This document shows positions 33,818 to 43,140 of a stretch of 64,000 nt of DNA, in pieces. Where the stretch lies: the NCBI RefSeq assembly GCF_900110025.1, contig NZ_FOCE01000004.1:186001-250000 (forward strand), read 5' to 3'. Position 1 is the stretch's first letter. The number at the start of each line of letters is the position of its first letter. The translations under genes were made by a program, and so were the position numbers. The stretch is from Gemmobacter aquatilis. Its GTDB lineage: Bacteria; Pseudomonadota; Alphaproteobacteria; Rhodobacterales; Rhodobacteraceae. The notes below the pieces were generated by a model. The model ran no database searches. It was not told where the DNA came from and worked only from the letters and a program-made list of their open reading frames with translations.

Positions 33818-36259
33818 ATGGCGGATTTTCCGGGCACGGCGCGGGTTGTCATCATCGGGGGCGGCGCGGTGGGCGTGTCGGCGCTGTATCATCTGGCGAA
33901 GGCCGGGTGGACGGATTGCGTGCTGCTGGAGAAGAACGAGCTGACGGCGGGCAGCACCTGGCACGCGGCGGGCAATGTGCCGACCTTCAGCTCCAGCTGG
34001 TCGATCATGAACATGCAGCGCTATTCGGCGGATCTGTATCGGCGGCTGGGGGCCGAGGTCGATTACCCGATGAATTACCATGTCACCGGATCTGTGCGGC
34101 TGGGCCATACCGCCGAGCGGTTGCTGGAGTTCAAGCGCGTGGTCGGGATGGGGCGCTCTCAGGGCATGGATCTGGGGATTCTGGGGCCGGAGGAGATCCG
34201 GGGGCGCTATCCGTTTGTGCAGACGGCGGGGCTGACCGGGGCGCTGTATGATCCTTACGACGGCGACATTGATCCGGCGCAGTTGACGCAGGCGCTGGCC
34301 AAGGGCGCGCGGAGGATGGGGGCGCGGATCGAGCGGTTCTGCCCGGCGACCGGCGTGCGGCGCGAGGGCGGGGAATGGGTGATCGCCACCCCGAAGGGCG
34401 AGATCCGCTGCGAATTCGTGGTGAATGCGGCGGGCTATTATGCCCGCGAGGTGGGCAAGTGGTTTGGCCGCGATCTGCCGATGATGGTGATGAGCCACCA
34501 ATACATGCTGTTCGACACGATCCCGGAGCTGGAGGCCTGGTCGAAAGAGGTGGGGCACAAGCTGCCGCTGCTGCGCGATGTGGATAGCAGTTACTATCTG
34601 CGGCAGGAGAAGATGGGCTTCAACCTTGGCCCCTATGAGCGCAACTGCAAGGCGCATTGGGTGACCAAGGATGATCCGTTCCCCGAGGATTTCAGCTTTC
34701 AGCTTTTCCCCGACGATCTGGAGCGGCTGGACTGGCATATTGCCGATGCGATGGCGCGGGTGCCGCTGCTGGAACAGGCGGCGCTGACCAAGGTGATCAA
34801 CGGGCCGATCCCCTATACGCCTGACGGCAACCCGTTGATCGGGCCGATGCCGGGGGTGCCCAATGCGTTCGAGGCCTGTGTGTTCACCTTTGGCATCTGT
34901 CAGGCCGGGGGTGCGGGCAAGGTTCTGGCGGAATGGGTGACCGAGGGCGCGACGGAGTGGGACATGTGGTCTTGCGATCCGCGCCGGTTTACCGGGTTCG
35001 AGGACCGCGAATACTGCGTGGCGAAGGGGATGGAGGTCTATGGGCACGAATATGCCATCCACTTCCCGCATCACGCCTGGCCTGCGGGGCGGGGCAAGAA
35101 GCTGTCGCCGGTGCATGGCGCCGTGGCGGCGCAGGGGGCGCAGTTTGGCGCCTATAATGGCTGGGAGCGGGCGCTGTGGTATGCGCGGCCCGGCGATGAT
35201 GTGTCGGAGGCGGGCACGCAGACCTGGGCGCGCGCGGGCGCGTGGTTCGGCGCGGTGGCGGCGGAATGTGCGGCGGTGCGCGATGCGGCGGGGATATTGG
35301 ACCTGCCGGGGTTTTCGCGCTTTCGCCTGACCGGGCCGGGGGCGGCCGATTGGCTGGCGCGGCAGATCACCGGCAAGGTGCCGGGGGTGGGGCGGCTGGG
35401 GCTGGCCTATTTCGCCGATGACAAGGGTCGGATCGTCACCGAGATGTCGGTGGCGCGGCTGGGCGAGGAGGATCTGTGGCTGATCACCGCCGCCACGGCG
35501 CAGGCGCATGACCGCGAATGGCTGCTGCGGCATCTGGACCCCGGTCTGGGGCTGGTGGACGAGACGGAAGAGTGGGCGACGCAGATCCTTACCGGGCCGG
35601 CCTCGCGCGCCATTCTGGCCGGGGTGGCGGAGGCCGATCTGGCGCGGCCCTGGCTGACCTGGCAGGCGGCGCGGATCGCCGGGGCCGAGGTGGTGCTGAT
35701 GCGGGTCAGTTTCGCGGGGGAACTGGGCTGGGAAATCCATTCCCGCATTGCCGATACCGCGCGGGTTTACGACGCGGTGATGGCGGCGGGGCAGGCGCAT
35801 GGGTTGAAACCCTTTGGCATGTTCGCGCTGAATTCCTTGCGGATCGAAAAGGGCTATCGGGCGTGGAAGGGCGATCTGTCCACCGATTACACGGTGTTGC
35901 AGGGCGGGTTGGAGCGGTTTGTCGATTGGGCCAAGCCGGAGTTTCGCGGCAAGGCAGCGCTGGAGGCCGAGCGGGCAGCGGGGGTGGGCAAGCGCTTCGT
36001 CACCGTGGTGATCGCGGCGGGGGATTATGATCCGCCTTACATGTCAACGCTTTGGCTGGGCGATACGGTCGTGGGGGAGCTGACCTCGGGCGCGTGGGGG
36101 CATCGGGTCGGCGCCTGTATCGGGCTGGGGATGCTACGCGCCGATCTGGCGGTGCCGGGGACCGAGGTCGAGGTGGAGATTTTCGGCGAACGGGTTGCGG
36201 CGGTGGTGCAGGCGGAGGGGCCGCTGTGGGACGCACAGAATGTGCGGCTGCGGGGGTAG
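33818..36259 (+). CDS. DMGDH/sarcosine dehydrogenase-like FAD and GcvT-domain oxidoreductase, paralog 1
   Basis: 813 aa. An N-terminal DAO FAD domain (VVIIGGGAVGVSALYHLAKAG, residues about 10-30) has LTAGSTWHAAGN, in which H49 aligns with the covalent FAD-His of dimethylglycine dehydrogenase. A middle FAO_M segment and C-terminal GcvT folate-binding domains follow (MFALNSLRIEKGYRAWKGDLSTDYT; final ELTSGAWGHRVGACIGLGML). These enzymes oxidatively demethylate N-methylated amines and hand the C1 unit to tetrahydrofolate. First gene after the divergent LysR gene. The substrate (dimethylglycine, sarcosine or other) cannot be told from sequence. Confidence 0.9.
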   Translation: MADFPGTARVVIIGGGAVGVSALYHLAKAGWTDCVLLEKNELTAGSTWHAAGNVPTFSSSWSIMNMQRYSADLYRRLGAEVDYPMNYHVTGSVRLGHTAERLLEFKRVVGMGRSQGMDLGILGPEEIRGRYPFVQTAGLTGALYDPYDGDIDPAQLTQALAKGARRMGARIERFCPATGVRREGGEWVIATPKGEIRCEFVVNAAGYYAREVGKWFGRDLPMMVMSHQYMLFDTIPELEAWSKEVGHKLPLLRDVDSSYYLRQEKMGFNLGPYERNCKAHWVTKDDPFPEDFSFQLFPDDLERLDWHIADAMARVPLLEQAALTKVINGPIPYTPDGNPLIGPMPGVPNAFEACVFTFGICQAGGAGKVLAEWVTEGATEWDMWSCDPRRFTGFEDREYCVAKGMEVYGHEYAIHFPHHAWPAGRGKKLSPVHGAVAAQGAQFGAYNGWERALWYARPGDDVSEAGTQTWARAGAWFGAVAAECAAVRDAAGILDLPGFSRFRLTGPGAADWLARQITGKVPGVGRLGLAYFADDKGRIVTEMSVARLGEEDLWLITAATAQAHDREWLLRHLDPGLGLVDETEEWATQILTGPASRAILAGVAEADLARPWLTWQAARIAGAEVVLMRVSFAGELGWEIHSRIADTARVYDAVMAAGQAHGLKPFGMFALNSLRIEKGYRAWKGDLSTDYTVLQGGLERFVDWAKPEFRGKAALEAERAAGVGKRFVTVVIAAGDYDPPYMSTLWLGDTVVGELTSGAWGHRVGACIGLGMLRADLAVPGTEVEVEIFGERVAAVVQAEGPLWDAQNVRLRG

Positions 36260-36281
36260 CGCCCTTCACGCGGGGCGTGGC

Positions 36282-36330
36282 GCGCCCCCTCACCCCGGCC
36301 CTCTCCCCCGAGGGGAGAGGGAGGCGCGCC
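36282..36330 (+). repeat. Family B GC-rich intergenic repeat, copy 1 (in a 300-bp gap)
   Basis: CCCCTCACCCCGGCCCTCTC followed by CCCC-GAGGGGAGAGGG, forming a CTCTCCCC/GGGGAGAG stem. It stands 23 bp after the paralog 1 stop. The rest of the 36260-36559 gap holds a related degenerate stretch (about 36368-36420, CTCCCTCTCCCTCCCCCTGG) and no gene. Two more copies follow at 39030 and 43080. Confidence 0.65.
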
Positions 36331-36559
36331 CGGTTGGGGGCGGTTGGGGCTGCTGATGCGGGGGGCACCCCCTCCCTCTCCCTCCCCCTGGCAGGGGAGG
36401 GAAGGGCCCGGCAGGTTGGCTGGGGGGAATGGATGGCCGCTGTCCCTGTTGCGGGCAGGGGTGCGCCCGGTGATGGCCGGGGCGGAATGGTCCTCTCGCT
36501 GCGCGCTTCCCTGACAGGGGGAGGGCTGGCGAGGGGGAGAACAGAAGGACGGACAGAAC

Positions 36560-39016
36560 GTGATCGACATTCCCAAGACCGCACGCGCGGTGATCATTGG
36601 CGGCGGGATTTCCGGCTGCTCGATGGCCTATCATCTGGCCAAGGCGGGCTGGACGGATATCGTGCTGCTGGAGCGCAAGCGGCTGACCTCGGGCACGACA
36701 TGGCACGCGGCGGGGCTGATCGGGCAGTTGCGCGGGTCGGCCAACATGACGCGGCTCGCCAAATATTCCGCCGATCTTTATGTGAAGCTGGCCGCTGAAA
36801 CCGGGGTGGAAACCGGGATGCGGCAGGTGGGCAGCATCTCGGTCGCGCTGACGGCGGAGCGGCATGAGGAATTGCTGCGGCAGGCGACGGTGGCGCGGAT
36901 CTTCGACGTGGATGTGCACGAGGTGTCGCCCGCCGAGGTGAAGGCGATGTATCCGCATCTGAACACCGAGGGCGTGGTGGGGGCGGTGCATCTGCCGCTG
37001 GATGGGCAATGCGACCCGGCCAATATCGCCATGGCGCTGGCCAAGGGCGCGCGGATGCGCGGGGCGCGGGTGATCGAAGGGGTGAAGGTGACCGGGGTCA
37101 CCGAGGCGGCGGGCGCGGCCGGGCGGCGGGTGACCGGGGTCAGTTGGGAAAGCGGTGGCGCGGTTGGGCATATCGCGGCGGATGTGGTCATCAATTGCGG
37201 CGGCATGTGGGGGCGCGATCTGGCGGCGCAATCGGGTGTCACCGTGCCGCTGCATGCCTGCGAGCATTTCTATCTGATCACCGAGCCGATTGCGGGGCTG
37301 GGCCATCTGCCGGTGCTGCGGGTGCCGGACGAATGTGCCTATTACAAATCGGACGCGGGCAAGATGATGATCGGCGCGTTTGAACCCAAGGCCAAGCCCT
37401 GGGGCATGGGGGGCATCCGCGAGGATTTCGAGTTCGACACGCTGCCCGAGGATTGGGAGCATTTCTCGCCGATTCTGGAGGCGGCGATGAACCGGGTGCC
37501 GCTGTTCCAGACGGCAGGGATTCACACCTTCTTCAACGGGCCGGAGAGTTTCACCCCGGATGACCGCTATTACCTTGGCCCGGCGCCGGGGCTGGAGGGC
37601 TATTGGGTCGCGGCGGGGTTCAACTCGGTCGGGATCGTGTCGTCGGGCGGGGCGGGCATGGCGCTGGCGCATTGGATCACCGAGGGCGAGGCGCCCTTCG
37701 ATCTGTGGGAGGTGGATATTCGCCGCGCCCAGCCGTTCCAGAAGAACCGCAAATATCTGAAAGAGCGGGTGAGCGAGACTTTGGGCCTGCTGTATGCCGA
37801 TCACTTCCCTTACCGGCAGATGGCGACGGCGCGGGGGGTGCGACGCTCGCCGCTGCATGGGCATCTGGCGGCGCGCGGCGCGGTGTTCGGCGAGGTGGCC
37901 GGGTGGGAGCGGGCGAACTGGTTCGCAGGCCCGGGGCAAGCGGCGGAGTATCGCTATAGCTGGCAGCGGCAGAACTGGTTCGACAACCAGAAGGCCGAGC
38001 ATATGGCGGTGCGGGAAGGCGTCGGCCTGTTCGACATGACCTCGTTCGGCAAGATCCGGGTGGAGGGGCGCGACGCCTGCCGCTTTCTGAACCGGGTCTG
38101 CGCCGGGCAGATGGATGTGGCGGCGGGGCGGGTGGTCTATACCCAGATGCTCAATGACCGGGGCGGGATCGAGAGCGATCTGACGGTGACGCGGCTGAGC
38201 GAGACGGCCTATCTGCTGGTGGTGCCGGGGGCGACGGTGCAGCGCGATCTGGCCTGGTTGCGGCGGCATCTGGGCGAGGATTTCGCGGTGATTACCGATG
38301 TGACGGCGGGCGAGGCGGTGCTGTGCGTCATGGGGCCGAAGGCGCGCGATCTGATGGCGCGGGTCAGCCCGAACGATTTCTCGAATACCGCGCATCCGTT
38401 CGGTACGGCGCGCGAGATCGAGGTCGGCATGGGATTGGCCCGGGCGCATCGGGTGACCTATGTCGGCGAGCTGGGCTGGGAGCTGTATGTCGGCACCGAT
38501 CAGGCGGCGCATGTGTTCGAGGCGCTGGAGGAGGCGGGCGCCGATCTGGGGTTGAAGCTGTGCGGCTTGCACGCGCTGGATTCCTGCCGGATCGAGAAGG
38601 GCTATCGCCATTGGGGCCATGACATCACCGACGAGGATCATGTGCTGGAGGCCGGGCTGGGCTTTGCGGTGAAGCTGGGCAAGGGCGATTTCATCGGGCG
38701 CAAGGCGGTGCTGCGCAAGCAGGCGGCCGGGCTGGCGCGGCGGATGGTGCAGTTCCGGCTGGAGGACCCGGTACCGCTGCTGTTCCACAACGAGGCGGTG
38801 GTGCGCGATGGCCGGATCGTCGGGCCGGTGACCAGCGGGAATTACGGGCATTTCCTCGGCGGGGCGGTGGGCATGGGTTATGTGCCCTGCGCCGGGGAGA
38901 CGGCGGAGGAGGTGCTGGGGTCGCGCTACGAGATCGAGGTGGCGGGGGTGCGACATCGGGCGGTGGCGTCGCTGGTGCCGATGTATGACCCGACGGCGGC
39001 GCGGGTGCGGGGGTGA
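36560..39016 (+). CDS. DMGDH/sarcosine dehydrogenase-like FAD and GcvT-domain oxidoreductase, paralog 2
   Basis: 818 aa from a GTG at 36560, preceded by GGACGGA; the first residues (IDIPKTARAVIIGGGISGCSMAYHLAKAGWTD) align at the same positions as paralog 1, supporting this start. LTSGTTWHAAG places the FAD-linking His at residue 49. FAO_M and GcvT parts follow (VGELGWELYVG, LHALDSCRIEKGYRHWGHDIT, VTSGNYGHFLGGAVGMGYV). Tandem duplication with divergence suggests two successive demethylations or two substrates. Confidence 0.9.
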   Translation: MIDIPKTARAVIIGGGISGCSMAYHLAKAGWTDIVLLERKRLTSGTTWHAAGLIGQLRGSANMTRLAKYSADLYVKLAAETGVETGMRQVGSISVALTAERHEELLRQATVARIFDVDVHEVSPAEVKAMYPHLNTEGVVGAVHLPLDGQCDPANIAMALAKGARMRGARVIEGVKVTGVTEAAGAAGRRVTGVSWESGGAVGHIAADVVINCGGMWGRDLAAQSGVTVPLHACEHFYLITEPIAGLGHLPVLRVPDECAYYKSDAGKMMIGAFEPKAKPWGMGGIREDFEFDTLPEDWEHFSPILEAAMNRVPLFQTAGIHTFFNGPESFTPDDRYYLGPAPGLEGYWVAAGFNSVGIVSSGGAGMALAHWITEGEAPFDLWEVDIRRAQPFQKNRKYLKERVSETLGLLYADHFPYRQMATARGVRRSPLHGHLAARGAVFGEVAGWERANWFAGPGQAAEYRYSWQRQNWFDNQKAEHMAVREGVGLFDMTSFGKIRVEGRDACRFLNRVCAGQMDVAAGRVVYTQMLNDRGGIESDLTVTRLSETAYLLVVPGATVQRDLAWLRRHLGEDFAVITDVTAGEAVLCVMGPKARDLMARVSPNDFSNTAHPFGTAREIEVGMGLARAHRVTYVGELGWELYVGTDQAAHVFEALEEAGADLGLKLCGLHALDSCRIEKGYRHWGHDITDEDHVLEAGLGFAVKLGKGDFIGRKAVLRKQAAGLARRMVQFRLEDPVPLLFHNEAVVRDGRIVGPVTSGNYGHFLGGAVGMGYVPCAGETAEEVLGSRYEIEVAGVRHRAVASLVPMYDPTAARVRG

Positions 39017-39029
39017 CGCTGACGGCGGG

Positions 39030-39075
39030 GCGCCCCCTCACCCCGGCCCTCTCCCCCGCGGGGAGAGGGGGCGCG
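39030..39075 (+). repeat. Family B GC-rich intergenic repeat, copy 2
   Basis: CGCCCCCTCACCCCGGCCCT, then CTCCCCCGCGGGGAGAGGGG; stem CTCTCCCC/GGGGAGAG. 13 bp after the paralog 2 stop. Followed by a family A element at 39111. Confidence 0.65.
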
Positions 39076-39110
39076 AAACGGCGAGGGCGGTGCGGGATGG
39101 GGCGGTGGAC

Positions 39111-39178
39111 GGGGGGGCTGTCTGCCCCCCGCCGGGCCTGCGGCCCGCCCCCCGAGGATATTTGGAAACAGAAAATGA
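39111..39178 (+). repeat. Family A intergenic hairpin element, copy 5
   Basis: GGGGGGC-TGTCT-GCCCCCC-type hairpin, a GCCGGGCCTGCGGCCCG stem, then CCCCCCGAGGATATTTGG and a diverged AAACAGAAAATGAA tail, ending 13 bp before the MttB-family start. Confidence 0.7.
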
Positions 39179-39191
39179 ACAGGAGGGCGGG

Positions 39192-40730
39192 ATGGGTGAG
39201 GGTGGTGAGCGCGGGCGGCGCAGTGGCGGGCGGGCGGCGCGGGTGGCGGAGCGGGCGGCGCCTTTGGCCGAAGGATTGCGCCCGGTGCGGGCGGGCTTGC
39301 CGGGGGGGCAATACCGGCCTTTGACCGAAGCCGGGATGGCCACGATCCATGCCAGCGCGCTGGAGGCGCTGGAGGTGATCGGGCTGGCCAATGCGCCGCC
39401 GTCAGGGGTGGAGATCCTGACCGGGGCGGGAGCGGTGCTGGGGGCGGATGGGCGCATCCGGTTTCCGCGTGCGCTGGTGGAGGACATGCTGGCCAAGGCG
39501 GCGCGCGATCTGACGCTGTTTGCGCGGGACGAGAAGTTCGATCTGCATCTGACGGGCAGCCATGTGCATTTCGGCACGGCGGGGGCGGCGGTGCATATCG
39601 TCGATCCGGTGACGCTGGACTACCGCGACAGCACGGCGCAGGATCTGTATGATGCGGCGCGGCTGGTGCAGCATCTGGACAATGTGCATTTCTATCAGCG
39701 CACCATGGTCTGCCGCGATGTGCTGGACAATTTCGACATGGATGTGAACACGCTTTATGCCTGCCTGTCCGGCACGGCGAAGCATGTGGGCACATCCTTC
39801 AGCGACCCGTCGCATGTGGCGGGGTGTTTCGATCTGCTGCATGTGGTGGCGGGGGGCGAGGCGGCCTGGCGGGCGCGGCCCTTTGTAAGCAACTCCAATT
39901 GTTTCGTCGTGCCGCCGATGAAGTTTGCCGAGGAATCCTGCCGGGTGATGGAGGATTGCGTGCGGCGCGGCATGCCGGTGCTGTTGCTGAGCGCCGGGCA
40001 GGCGGGGGCCACGGCGCCCGCGCCGATTGCGCTGGCCATCGTGCAGGCGGTGGCGGAATGTCTGGCGGGGGTGGTCTATGTCAACGCCATCCAGCCGGGG
40101 GCGCCCGCGATCTTTGGCACCTGGCCTTTCGTTTCCGATCTGCGCACTGGTGCCATGTCGGGGGGCAGTGCCGAGCAGGCTTTGCTGACGGCGGGCTGTG
40201 CACAGATGCACCGCTTCTACGGCCTGCCCGGCGGGGCGGCGAGCGGCATCAGCGACAGCAAGCTGCCCGACATGCAGGCGGGGTGGGAGCAGGGGATCAC
40301 CAATGTTCTGGCCGGGCTTTCCGGGTTGAACATGTGTTACGAGGCGGTGGGGATGCATGCCTCTCTGCTGGGCTTCTGCATGGAAAGCCTTGTGCTGGGC
40401 GACGACATTCTGGGGCAGGTGTTGCGCTGTGTGCGCGGCATCGACGTGACGCCGGATTCGACCAGCATCGAGGCGATGAAGGAGGTCTGTCTGGGCGGGC
40501 CGGGGCATTATCTGGGGTCGGGCCAGACGCTGGGCCTGATGCAGACGGAGTATATCTATCCGGCGGTGGGCAACCGGATGAGCCCGAAAGAGTGGAACGA
40601 GGCGGGCAAGCCGCAGTTGCTCGACCGGGCGATTGCGCGCAAGAATGAGATTCTGTCCAAAGCCCGTTCGGTGATTGACCCCGAGATCGACCGCGCGATC
40701 CGTGCGCGGTTCAACATCCAGTTCCGGTGA
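39192..40730 (+). CDS. MttB-superfamily (COG5598) amine methyltransferase-like protein, non-pyrrolysine
   Basis: 512 aa from ATG 39192 (preceded by AGGAGGGCGG). The trimethylamine methyltransferase family TIM barrel is clear: SGVEILTGAGAVLG, VHFGTAGAAVHIVDP, FVVPPMKFAEESCRVME, GTWPFVSDLRTGAMSGGSAEQALLTAGCAQMHRFYGLPGG, then SKLPDMQAGWEQ and GPGHYLGSGQTLGLMQTEYIYP. No in-frame amber codon, so pyrrolysine is not used, as in glycine-betaine MtgB-type members. Such enzymes normally pass the methyl group to a corrinoid protein, but none is encoded nearby. Clustering with GcvT/FAD oxidoreductases and ALDH suggests quaternary or N-methylated amine catabolism. Confidence 0.85.
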   Translation: MGEGGERGRRSGGRAARVAERAAPLAEGLRPVRAGLPGGQYRPLTEAGMATIHASALEALEVIGLANAPPSGVEILTGAGAVLGADGRIRFPRALVEDMLAKAARDLTLFARDEKFDLHLTGSHVHFGTAGAAVHIVDPVTLDYRDSTAQDLYDAARLVQHLDNVHFYQRTMVCRDVLDNFDMDVNTLYACLSGTAKHVGTSFSDPSHVAGCFDLLHVVAGGEAAWRARPFVSNSNCFVVPPMKFAEESCRVMEDCVRRGMPVLLLSAGQAGATAPAPIALAIVQAVAECLAGVVYVNAIQPGAPAIFGTWPFVSDLRTGAMSGGSAEQALLTAGCAQMHRFYGLPGGAASGISDSKLPDMQAGWEQGITNVLAGLSGLNMCYEAVGMHASLLGFCMESLVLGDDILGQVLRCVRGIDVTPDSTSIEAMKEVCLGGPGHYLGSGQTLGLMQTEYIYPAVGNRMSPKEWNEAGKPQLLDRAIARKNEILSKARSVIDPEIDRAIRARFNIQFR

Positions 40731-40734
40731 GGCG

Positions 40735-42168
40735 ATGATCCCTGCAAACATGCTGAAATTCTACATCAATGGCGCCTGGGTGGACCCGATCGGTTCGGAT
40801 CGTCTGGGGGTGGAAAACCCGGCGACCGAGGAGATCGTGGCCGAGGTGGCGCTGGGATCGGCGGCGGATGCCGACCGGGCGGTTGCGGCGGCGCGGGCCG
40901 CGTTCGACGGCTATACCGCCTGGCCAGTGGCGGAGCGGATCGCTTTGGTGAAGCGCCTCCTTGAGGTCTATAACGACCGCTATGAGGATTTCGCGCAGGC
41001 GATGCGGCTGGAGATGGGCGCGCCGATCGAATGGGCGCGGGGGGCGCAGGCCTGGGCGGGGCAGGTGCATATTGAAAGCACGATCCAATCCGCCGAGGAA
41101 ATGGTGTGGGAGTATGCGCGCGGCACGACCCGGATCCTTTATGAGGGGATCGGGGTCTGTGCGCTGATCACGCCGTGGAACTGGCCGATGAACCAGATCG
41201 CCTGCAAGGTGGCGCCAGCGCTGATCGCCGGTTGCACCATGGTGTTGAAGCCGTCGGAAATCGCGCCGCTGTCGGGCCTGCTGTTCGCCGAGGTCTGCCA
41301 TGCGGCGGGGGTGCCTGCGGGCGTGTTCAATCTGGTGAACGGCACCGGGCCGGTGGTGGGGGCCCGCCTGTCGGCGCATCCGCAGGTGGATATGGTCAGC
41401 TTTACCGGATCGACCCGCGCGGGCACGGCGGTGGCGGCGGCAGCGGCGCCGACGGTGAAACGGGTGGCGCAGGAACTGGGCGGGAAATCCGCGAATATCA
41501 TTCTGCCGGGGGCCGATCTGGCGGCTGCGGTGACCGGCGGGGTGGAAGGGTGTTTTGGCAATACCGGGCAAAGCTGCGACGCGCCGACGCGGATGTTCGT
41601 GCCGCGTGCCCGCCATGCCGAGGCGCTGGAGATTGCCCGCGCGGCCGCCGGGGCGGTGGTGGTGGGCGATCCCTGCGATCCCGCCACGACCATGGGGCCG
41701 CTGGTCAGCAAGCTGCAATTCGACAAGGTGCAGGGGATGATTCAGAAGGGGATCGACGAGGGGGCCACGCTGGTTTGCGGCGGCCTGGGGCGGCCTGCCG
41801 GGCTGAACCGGGGCTGGTTCGTGCAGCCGACGGTGTTTGGCGATGTGACCCCGCAGATGACCATCGCGCGCGAGGAAATCTTTGGCCCGGTGCTGGCGAT
41901 TCTGCCTTATGATACGGTGGATGCGGCGGTGGCGATGGCGAATGATACCGTCTATGGGCTTGCCGCCTATGTGCAGGGCCCGCTGGACGCGGCGCGGGCA
42001 GTGGGGCGGCGGCTGCGGGCCGGGCAGGTGAACCTGAACTACCCGGATTGGGATACCTGCGCGCCGTTCGGCGGTTACAAGCAATCGGGCAACGGGCGTG
42101 AATATGCCGATTGGGGCATCCATGACTTCTGCGAAGTCAAGGCGTTGATCGGATACGGAGAGGCATGA
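40735..42168 (+). CDS. NAD(P)-dependent aldehyde dehydrogenase
   Basis: 477 aa from ATG 40735, 4 bp after the MttB-family stop. ALDH superfamily features: ITPWNWPMNQIACKVAPALIAGCTMVLKPSE, FTGSTRAGTAVA, the active-site Glu in ELGGKSANIIL, and the catalytic Cys in NTGQSCDAPTRM. EIFGPVLAIL completes the pattern. It would oxidise an aldehyde from amine degradation such as a betaine or semialdehyde intermediate; the exact one is not visible. Confidence 0.92.
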   Translation: MIPANMLKFYINGAWVDPIGSDRLGVENPATEEIVAEVALGSAADADRAVAAARAAFDGYTAWPVAERIALVKRLLEVYNDRYEDFAQAMRLEMGAPIEWARGAQAWAGQVHIESTIQSAEEMVWEYARGTTRILYEGIGVCALITPWNWPMNQIACKVAPALIAGCTMVLKPSEIAPLSGLLFAEVCHAAGVPAGVFNLVNGTGPVVGARLSAHPQVDMVSFTGSTRAGTAVAAAAAPTVKRVAQELGGKSANIILPGADLAAAVTGGVEGCFGNTGQSCDAPTRMFVPRARHAEALEIARAAAGAVVVGDPCDPATTMGPLVSKLQFDKVQGMIQKGIDEGATLVCGGLGRPAGLNRGWFVQPTVFGDVTPQMTIAREEIFGPVLAILPYDTVDAAVAMANDTVYGLAAYVQGPLDAARAVGRRLRAGQVNLNYPDWDTCAPFGGYKQSGNGREYADWGIHDFCEVKALIGYGEA

Positions 42169-43067
42169 TGCGCTACGGCTATATCGGGCTGGGCAATCTG
42201 GGCGGGCATCTGGCGGCAAGCCTGATCCGGGCCGGGTTCGACGTGACGGTGCATGACCGCAACCCTGCGCTGGCCGAACGGCACCGGGCGCTTGGGGCGA
42301 AGGTTGCGGCCTCTGCCTCGGATCTGGCAGAGCAGGTGGATCATGTGTTCACCTGCCTGCCCTCGCCGCAGATCAGCGAGGTGGTGCTGGCGCAGATCCT
42401 GCCGGTGATGGGGCCGGGGGCGCATTGGATCGAGAACTCCACCCTGGGGCGCGACGATGTGCTGCGGCTGGCGCAATTGGCCGCCGAACAGGGGGTGCAG
42501 ATGCTGGAGGCGCCGGTGACCGGCGGGGTACATCTGGCGGCGCGGGGCGAGATCACCGTGCTGGTGGGCGGCGAGGCGGCGCTGTATGAGGCGCATCTGC
42601 CTGCGTTGCAGGCGATCGGGGCGCGGCATTTCCACATGGGGCCGCTGGGATCGGCGGCGGTGATCAAGGTGATCACCAATATGCTGGCCTTCATCCATCT
42701 GCTGGCCGATGGCGAGGCGATGATGCTGGCCAAGCGCGGCGGGCTGGACATGGCGACGGCGTGGCAGGCGATCCGCGCGTCCTCCGGCAACAGTTTCGTG
42801 CATGAGACGGAGGGGCAGCTGATCCTGAACGGCAGCTATGACATCGGTTTCACCATGGATCTGGCGCTGAAGGATCTGGGCTTTGCCATGGGGTTCGGAA
42901 AGGAATTCGGCGTGCCGCTGGATCTGGCGTCGCTGGCGGCGCAGAGCTTTCTGAAGGGCAAGGCGGCCTATGGCGGGGGGGCGCAATCGACGCAGATCGT
43001 GAAGCTGCTGGAAGATCTGCTGAACACCGATCTGCGGGCCGAGGGGTTTCCGGCGCGGCTGGAATAG
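42165..43067 (+). CDS. NAD(P)-dependent beta-hydroxyacid dehydrogenase (HIBADH family)
   Basis: 300 aa, coupled to the ALDH gene by ATGA. Rossmann motif YIGLGNLGGHLAASLIRAGFDVTVHDRNP, substrate motif EAPVTGGVHLAARGEITVLVGG, catalytic Lys region GSAAVIKVITNMLAF, and the cofactor segment ALKDLGFAMGFGKEFGVPLDL. Family acts on 3-hydroxyisobutyrate, tartronate semialdehyde and related acids. Last gene of the LysR-linked cluster; followed by a family B repeat. Confidence 0.9.
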   Translation: MMRYGYIGLGNLGGHLAASLIRAGFDVTVHDRNPALAERHRALGAKVAASASDLAEQVDHVFTCLPSPQISEVVLAQILPVMGPGAHWIENSTLGRDDVLRLAQLAAEQGVQMLEAPVTGGVHLAARGEITVLVGGEAALYEAHLPALQAIGARHFHMGPLGSAAVIKVITNMLAFIHLLADGEAMMLAKRGGLDMATAWQAIRASSGNSFVHETEGQLILNGSYDIGFTMDLALKDLGFAMGFGKEFGVPLDLASLAAQSFLKGKAAYGGGAQSTQIVKLLEDLLNTDLRAEGFPARLE

Positions 43068-43079
43068 CGCGGGGCGCAA

Positions 43080-43127
43080 GGCCCCCTCACCCCGACCCTC
43101 TCCCCCGGGGGGAGAGGGAGGTGCGCC
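43080..43127 (+). repeat. Family B GC-rich intergenic repeat, copy 3
   Basis: GGCCCCCTCACCCCGACCCT then CTCCCCCGGGGGGAGAGGGA, 13 bp after the hydroxyacid dehydrogenase stop and before the convergent SDR stop. Likely transcription end for the cluster. Confidence 0.65.
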
Positions 43128-43140
43128 GGGCGGGCTGGCG

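Noticed and set aside
36290-38956. An open frame of 888 codons on the minus strand
   Set aside because: It is the antisense shadow of the DMGDH-like paralog 2 gene: His/Arg/Pro-rich without domains, as expected opposite GC-rich coding DNA. Similar long shadows at 3926-5392, 5323-7374, 6707-8611, 14184-16022, 33683-35800 and elsewhere were dropped for the same reason.
39192-40730. Pyrrolysine-type trimethylamine methyltransferase
   Set aside because: No in-frame TAG and no pyl genes in the window; it fits the non-pyrrolysine branch of the family.
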